DNA of 64,000 nt, taken from positions 789,927 through 853,926 of the forward strand of contig NZ_JACVQC010000001.1 in assembly GCF_018881505.1 (NCBI RefSeq), read 5' to 3'. Below the pieces are notes generated by a model. That model was not told the DNA's origin. It worked only from the letters and a program-made list of their open reading frames with translations, and ran no database searches. The DNA comes from Polynucleobacter sp. UK-Mo-2m-Kol15. GTDB taxonomy: Bacteria > Pseudomonadota > Gammaproteobacteria > Burkholderiales > Burkholderiaceae. The first letter of the stretch is position 1; each line of letters opens with the position of its first letter. Below, piece by piece: positions 59,638 through 64,000 of this stretch. Made by a program: the position numbers and the translations under genes.

Positions 59638-60618
59638 ATGAAGACATCTCGTAGAGAATTTTTAAATTACAGCTCTGCTTTTGCATTAGCAAGCAGCATG
59701 CCTTCGCTTGTATTCGCTCAAAGCAAGCCCTTATTTGAATCTATCAACATGTTCATTCCAGCGGCTCCTGGTGGCGGTTGGGATAGCACTGGAAGAGCGA
59801 TTGAGGTGGCAGCTAAAGATGCTGGACTAGTTGGTTCCTTTCAGTTTGAGAATGTAGGCGGTGCTGGTGGTATGGTGGGTTTACCTCGTTTTGTAAATCA
59901 ACGTAAAGGTCAAGGTAATGCACTTATGGTTGGTGGCTCTGTAATGGTTGGAGCGGCAATAACCAATAAGAGTCCAGTGACAATGGCTGATGTCACTCCA
60001 ATCGCTTGCTTAACTGAAGAGGCTGGAATTATTGTGGTTCCGGTTGATGGAAAAATTAAGACTTGGAAAGAGTTTGAGGAGGCAATTAAAGCTAACCCTA
60101 AAGCTGTTTCTGTAGCTGGAGGTAGCGCTGGTGGAACTGATCATCAGTTACTCGGTTTAGTTATTAAGGCGCTTGGTAAGAATCCAAGAGATGCAGCCTA
60201 CGTAGCTTTTGCTGGCGGCGGTCCAGCTAATGCAGCTATTTTGGGTGGCCAAGTGGTTGCAGGTATCTCTGGCTATTCTGAGTTTGCAGAGCAGATTAAA
60301 GCTGGCAAGATGAAGGCACTTGCAGTGTCAGGTAATAAACGTATTCCTGGTGTTGACGTACCAACTTTAAAAGAATTGGGTGTGAATGTAACTGCAGCAA
60401 ATTGGCGCGGTGTTTTCGGAGCTCCTGGCATTAATGCAGCCCAGAAAGCCGCTCTAGTAGATTTAGTAACCAAAATGCACGATACCAAGGGCTGGGCTGA
60501 AACTTTGGAGAAGAGAAAGTGGGCCGATGCATTTGTTGCCGGTGCTGCATTTGAAGCGCAGATCAAAAAGTATATTGCTGAAACCGAGACCGTTTTAAAA
60601 GAATTAGGTCTTGCATGA
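59638..60618 (+). CDS. tctC: TctC-type substrate-binding protein, Tat signal
   Basis: 326 aa. The signal peptide contains a twin-arginine motif (SRREFL at 4-9), so it is exported folded by Tat, unlike the four orphan Bug proteins of this window. The mature part begins FESINMFIPAAPGGGWD, with GGAGGMVGLPRFVN and the IKTWKEFEEAI block. It heads tctCBA (overlap of 4 bases with tctB), so it is the tricarboxylate-type binding protein of a complete TTT transporter. SD AAGGA precedes ATG 59638. Confidence 0.93.
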   Translation: MKTSRREFLNYSSAFALASSMPSLVFAQSKPLFESINMFIPAAPGGGWDSTGRAIEVAAKDAGLVGSFQFENVGGAGGMVGLPRFVNQRKGQGNALMVGGSVMVGAAITNKSPVTMADVTPIACLTEEAGIIVVPVDGKIKTWKEFEEAIKANPKAVSVAGGSAGGTDHQLLGLVIKALGKNPRDAAYVAFAGGGPANAAILGGQVVAGISGYSEFAEQIKAGKMKALAVSGNKRIPGVDVPTLKELGVNVTAANWRGVFGAPGINAAQKAALVDLVTKMHDTKGWAETLEKRKWADAFVAGAAFEAQIKKYIAETETVLKELGLA

Positions 60619-61079
60619 ATACCCGCTTAGTCGCCAGTTTCTTGCTGGTGTTTTGCGGGGTAGCAGTTTGGCAGGTCTTGAGTATTCCTGAGTCAACTAT
60701 GTACTCTGAGGTGGGTCCAGTATTGGCCCCCTCAATACTGGTTGGCTTACTCTCCTTGCTGGGTGTTTTTTACTTGCTTTCAGCAATCGGCAGCAAGGCT
60801 CCTGATTGCGTTCATCAGGAAGAAGAGCGACCATTACCCGGTGGTTCAAGACGGGTTTTGTACTTGCTGGGCGGCGGTTTTGCCTTTATTTTGCTTACCA
60901 AATTAATTGGCTTTTTAATACCAGCAACGCTTTGTGGTCTTGGGGTCTCCATGGCCTTTGATGCCAAGTTTAATATCAGAACGATCTTGATGGTCTTGGC
61001 TATTGCCGGTGCTTTTTGGACCTTATTCTCTGCGATTCTTGGTGTTGACTTAGGCCCGCTCGTTAACTTTAGTTTTTAA
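60615..61079 (+). CDS. tctB: TctB-family small permease subunit
   Basis: 154 aa with four helices (about 5-20, 40-60, 85-110, 120-145) and a hydrophilic loop KAPDCVHQEEERPLPGG between the second and third. Size and topology are those of TctB. It overlaps tctC by 4 bases and precedes tctA by 12 bases. Confidence 0.9.
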   Translation: MNTRLVASFLLVFCGVAVWQVLSIPESTMYSEVGPVLAPSILVGLLSLLGVFYLLSAIGSKAPDCVHQEEERPLPGGSRRVLYLLGGGFAFILLTKLIGFLIPATLCGLGVSMAFDAKFNIRTILMVLAIAGAFWTLFSAILGVDLGPLVNFSF

Positions 61080-61091
61080 TTAAAGATCGCT

Positions 61092-62591
61092 ATGAGTTCA
61101 TTTGATTCTCTAATGCAGGGATTTGCAGTTGCTTTGCAGCCTATGACATTGATGTACGGTTTTCTTGGTTGCTTGGTAGGGACTCTGGTAGGCGTACTTC
61201 CTGGTATTGGCCCGGCACTCACAATCGCCTTATTGCTACCCTTAACATTCAAGGTTCCTGCGACTGCAATTTTTGTTTTATTCGCCGGCATCTACTATGG
61301 CGCCATGTACGGGGGATCAACTACATCGATTCTGCTGAATACTCCAGGTGAGTCCGCAACTATTGTGACCTCACTTGAAGGTAACAAGATGGCGCGTCGC
61401 GGAAGAGCTGGCCCAGCACTGGCTACAGCAGCGATTGGAAGTTTTGTGGCCGGCACAATTGGCACAATTGCATTAACTTTTTTTGCACCTTGGGTGGTGA
61501 GTGCGGCTCTCGCATTTGGTCCAGCCGAATACTTTAGCTTGATGATGCTCGCCTTGGTAACAGTCTCTGCTGTATTGGGTAGCTCAGCACTGCGTGGGCT
61601 GATTAGTTTGGTTGCAGGCTTGTTATTTGGTTTGATTGGGATTGACTTGCAAACAGGGCAACCTCGTTTTACCTTTGGCCAGCCGGAGTTTTTGGATGGA
61701 ATTGAAGTCACAATCGTCGCGGTCGGCTTATTTGCAATCGGCGAGGCCTTGTATTTAGCCTGGCAGGGTAAAGAAAATAAAAAGACTGAGGTTCTCGCTG
61801 TATCCGGAAGTTTGTGGCTATCTAGAGAAGATTTTTCAAGGTCCTGGAAGGCCTGGATTAGGGGTAGTTTATTGGGCTTCCCAATTGGCGCTATGCCTGC
61901 TGGTGGCGCAGAGTTGCCAACCTTGCTTTCCTATTTTGCTGAAAAGAAGCTCTCCAAAAAACCAGAAGAATTTGGTCATGGCGCTATTGAAGGCGTTGCT
62001 GGACCGGAGGCTGCAAATAATGCTTCCGCCGCTGGCGTGTTAATGCCCTTGTTAACATTGGGTATCCCAACTTCTGCTACTGCAGCTATCATCTTGTCTG
62101 CCTTTGAGTCTTATGGCATCCAAGTTGGCCCAACCTTATTCGCTCAACAAAGTGGCTTAGTCTGGACTTTAATTGCTAGCCTCTACATTGGTAACGTGAT
62201 TTTGCTGGTGCTTAATTTGCCTTTGGTTGGCTTGTGGGTCAAGCTGCTGAAGATTCCGCCGCAATGGCTTTATGCAGGAATTGTGGTTATCTCAGTCGCT
62301 GGTGTCTACGGTTCGTCAAACTCCGTTTTTGATGTAGGCCTGTTATTTTTCTTCGGCATTCTCGGGTTCGGAATGCGTCGCTTTGACTTTCCTGCTGCGC
62401 CGATGATTATCGGCCTTATCTTAGGGCCGATGGCCGAGCAATCTATGCGCCAAGCGCTGACGATCAGTCAGGGTAGTTGGAGTACCTTTTTCGTTCGCCC
62501 AATCTCTGGCACTTTGATGGTGGTGGCGATTGCATTATTGCTTATTCCAAATGTGCTCCGCTTCATTAGGAGCCGTAAGGTTTCGGCTTAG
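61092..62591 (+). CDS. tctA: TctA-family large permease subunit
   Basis: 499 aa, about 12 helices. Signature [20 protein letters not shown] near the start, [20 protein letters not shown] after it, and [18 protein letters not shown] in the middle, all TctA family blocks. With tctC and tctB it forms a complete sodium- or proton-coupled importer for a carboxylate. Its last four bases overlap the convergent chromate transporter stop. Confidence 0.95.
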   Translation: MSSFDSLMQGFAVALQPMTLMYGFLGCLVGTLVGVLPGIGPALTIALLLPLTFKVPATAIFVLFAGIYYGAMYGGSTTSILLNTPGESATIVTSLEGNKMARRGRAGPALATAAIGSFVAGTIGTIALTFFAPWVVSAALAFGPAEYFSLMMLALVTVSAVLGSSALRGLISLVAGLLFGLIGIDLQTGQPRFTFGQPEFLDGIEVTIVAVGLFAIGEALYLAWQGKENKKTEVLAVSGSLWLSREDFSRSWKAWIRGSLLGFPIGAMPAGGAELPTLLSYFAEKKLSKKPEEFGHGAIEGVAGPEAANNASAAGVLMPLLTLGIPTSATAAIILSAFESYGIQVGPTLFAQQSGLVWTLIASLYIGNVILLVLNLPLVGLWVKLLKIPPQWLYAGIVVISVAGVYGSSNSVFDVGLLFFFGILGFGMRRFDFPAAPMIIGLILGPMAEQSMRQALTISQGSWSTFFVRPISGTLMVVAIALLLIPNVLRFIRSRKVSA

Positions 62592-63112
62592 ATGAAACCT
62601 GCTCCACCAATAATTGCTCCCAGCGCAATGAGGTAGAGAGGGTGAATTTTTTTAGATAATACGGTAACAATGATGACGATAATTGTCAGAAGAGTTGCCG
62701 TCCAGTGGTTATTAAAACTCCTAGCTAATTCCCATGATGATGCTAGCACTAAGCCTACTGCGAGAGCAGCAGCAGCATATTGAATCGTTTGTTTCTTTTC
62801 AGGGTCTTGAATGCCAGTGATATAACGCTCAAGAAAAAAAACCATAATAGAAGATGGCCAGCAAATTGCAATCGATGCCACTAAGGCCCCTAGTACTCCA
62901 TAGATATCCCACCCAATTAGTGTAATGGCCATGAAATTAGGGCCTGGAGCTGCCTGCGCAATTGCGAAATAATCGGCAAAAGTTTGAGCGCTAATCCATT
63001 TTTCTTGAATGACTACAAGGTCAAAAAAGGTGGGTAGTACTGCAATAATTCCACCAAAAGCAACTGCAGATAAAAGAGAAAGTTTAATAAATAAGGTCAA
63101 GAGTAAGGTCAT
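62588..63112 (-). CDS. Chromate transporter, C-terminal-type short subunit
   Basis: 174 aa with about five helices: one CHR domain ([31 protein letters not shown]). With the 188-residue gene upstream (overlap 4 bases) it forms a split version of ChrA, which normally joins two CHR domains in one about 400 aa protein. Such pairs export chromate or perhaps other oxyanions as heterodimers. Stop overlaps tctA by 4 bases. Confidence 0.88.
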   Translation of the reverse strand: MTLLLTLFIKLSLLSAVAFGGIIAVLPTFFDLVVIQEKWISAQTFADYFAIAQAAPGPNFMAITLIGWDIYGVLGALVASIAICWPSSIMVFFLERYITGIQDPEKKQTIQYAAAALAVGLVLASSWELARSFNNHWTATLLTIIVIIVTVLSKKIHPLYLIALGAIIGGAGFI

Positions 63113-63675
63113 TGTTTTCTAACCTTTTTTCTTGCGAAATAGAATGCAGCCGGAGCAACAATGAGGACCACCCAACCGAGTGCTAAATTGAAATACGCGC
63201 CGGCAACAATAGTGAGTGCAATCACTATGAGCATGGGAGGGTAGCAAAACTCATCTTTGAGCATTTTTAATCCAGTGCCGGCAATGAGTCCTACCCCTAC
63301 CGCAGCAATCCCTTTTAATGCACCCTTTACGTACTCTAAATAGCTAAAGTGTTCATACAGAACAGCGAGTAAGATGACTATGAATATAGGACCGAGAGTG
63401 AGGCCTCCTACTGCCGCAAGTGAGCCGCGAGCTCCACCAAATCTAGAGCCAACGCAGACTGCCACATTGATCACATTGGGACCGGGCATGATTTGGCATA
63501 CACCGAGAATTGCGCTAAATTCTTCAGAGCTCAACAGCTTGTCTTTTTCAACAAGACCGCGTCGCGCCCAAGGAAGCACGCCTCCAAAACCAGATAAACC
63601 AATTTTGCTAAAGCAAATGAAGAGTTGAAAAGGGGTGATTTTTTTCAAGGATAAACCGATGCTATTGACAGTCAA
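63109..63675 (-). CDS. Chromate transporter, N-terminal-type short subunit
   Basis: 188 aa, about six helices. CHR domain marks: FSKIGLSGFGGVLPWARRGL near the start, then GVCQIMPGPNVINVAVCVGS. Pairs with the next gene (ATG overlap of 4 bases) as a short-chain CHR heterodimer. Its start is one base from the stop of the upstream D-2-hydroxyacid dehydrogenase, suggesting they share a transcript. Chromate is the family label; sulfate or other anions cannot be ruled out. Confidence 0.88.
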   Translation of the reverse strand: MTVNSIGLSLKKITPFQLFICFSKIGLSGFGGVLPWARRGLVEKDKLLSSEEFSAILGVCQIMPGPNVINVAVCVGSRFGGARGSLAAVGGLTLGPIFIVILLAVLYEHFSYLEYVKGALKGIAAVGVGLIAGTGLKMLKDEFCYPPMLIVIALTIVAGAYFNLALGWVVLIVAPAAFYFARKKVRKQ

Positions 63676-64000
63676 TTAAGGTATAAATGGATGAGGGATC
63701 GGTTTGCCGGCAATCCATGACTCTAGAGTTTCAGTCACCTTATTTGCAAAACTCTCCATGATTGGCTCTGCTACAAAACCAAGGTGTGGAGTGGCAAGTA
63801 GATTTGGGGTGTTACGCAGTGCGCTATCTAGTGGGAGTGGCTCAACGTCAAACACATCGATTGCTGCTTGCCTTGGTCTGCCAGATTCAAGCGCCTTGAG
63901 AAGATCTGACATATTGATTAAGGTTGACCGGGAGGTATTGATCAGAATGGAGTCTGGCCTCATTATGGCCAATTCATTTTTACCAATTAAGTCTTTAGTG
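63676..64000 (-). CDS. D-2-hydroxyacid dehydrogenase, 5' end outside window
   Basis: The frame is open to the window end, so only about 108 C-terminal residues are seen; a TTG at 63972 is internal. Visible are Arg in INTSRSTL, Glu in DVEPLP and His in TPHLGFV, the catalytic set. NTSR and TPHLGFV are close to those of the gene at 951, suggesting the same subfamily. It abuts the split chromate transporter. Substrate unknown. Confidence 0.88.
   Translation of the reverse strand, partial: TKDLIGKNELAIMRPDSILINTSRSTLINMSDLLKALESGRPRQAAIDVFDVEPLPLDSALRNTPNLLATPHLGFVAEPIMESFANKVTETLESWIAGKPIPHPFIP

Noticed and set aside
1..64000. tRNA, rRNA, CRISPR, insertion sequence or prophage
   Set aside because: Reading the gaps shows no cloverleaf, repeat-spacer series or transposase/integrase-like product; all gaps are under 300 bases.

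Overview
The window looks like chromosome of a free-living betaproteobacterium of the Burkholderiaceae, most like the streamlined freshwater genus Polynucleobacter. This is an inference from gene content: many Bug-type (tripartite tricarboxylate, TTT) binding proteins, a complete ccmABCDEFGHI operon, a ccoNOQP-ccoG locus with its own FNR, moderate GC, very short intergenic spaces and many stop/start overlaps. I see no rRNA, tRNA, CRISPR array, insertion sequence or phage gene. No gene-free stretch reaches 300 bases; the longest gaps (about 207 bp at 7979-8185, 175 bp at 20677-20851, 169 bp at 36584-36752, 148 bp at 10160-10307) hold promoters or operators listed below.

Layout. 1-7303 (+) is a catabolic operon: the 3' part of a 3-hydroxyacyl-CoA dehydrogenase, two D-2-hydroxyacid dehydrogenases, an acyl-CoA dehydrogenase, a Bug binding protein, an MmgE/PrpD protein and a class II aldolase, followed by a convergent GntR/FCD regulator. 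8.2-10.2 kb adds a quinone-oxidoreductase-like enzyme and another Bug protein. 10.2-11.5 kb is a three-gene set (DUF1488-like, eRF1-domain-3-like, K+ channel) behind a perfect FNR box. 11.6-19.1 kb is a light/DNA-repair island: histone-deacetylase-like amidohydrolase, DUF2256, DASH cryptochrome, DUF2237, histidine phosphatase, SDR, TIGR03643, DCC protein, chalcone-isomerase-like, DUF3833 lipoprotein and an Fe-S (6-4)-type photolyase. 20.7-27.7 kb is the System I cytochrome c maturation operon. 28.5-32.6 kb carries a membrane-tethered TAXI protein, two orphan Bug proteins and a 2-oxoglutarate dioxygenase. 32.7-43.5 kb is the cbb3 oxidase locus (MFS, ccoI, ccoS, FNR box, ccoNOQP, ccoG, a shortened FixH-like protein, a small membrane protein, fnr, TauE/SafE-like). 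43.5-48.9 kb holds SulP, DUF2177, UspA, an M23 peptidase and an enolase-superfamily enzyme. 48.9-54.9 kb is a TAXI-TRAP transporter with a DapA-like lyase, a D-2-hydroxyacid dehydrogenase and a 3-hydroxyacyl-CoA dehydrogenase-like enzyme. 54.9-64 kb has an MFS exporter, cytochrome b561-like and c'-like proteins, an M50 protease, two very small genes, a LigB dioxygenase, CrcB, a complete TctCBA transporter, a split chromate transporter and the end of a fourth D-2-hydroxyacid dehydrogenase.

How it fits together. Ccm matures the c-type cytochromes CcoO, CcoP and the c'-like protein; CcoI/CcoS/CcoG assemble the cbb3 oxidase; FNR senses low oxygen and has a well-placed class II site at ccoN and a second perfect site at 10.23 kb. 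Much of the rest is uptake and oxidation of organic acids: five TTT binding proteins, only one with its permease, and two TAXI proteins, only one with its permease. The most interesting leads are the FNR-box cassette at 10.2-11.5 kb, the photolyase island with its uncharacterised families, the tethered TAXI protein with a cytoplasmic tail, and the shortened FixH.
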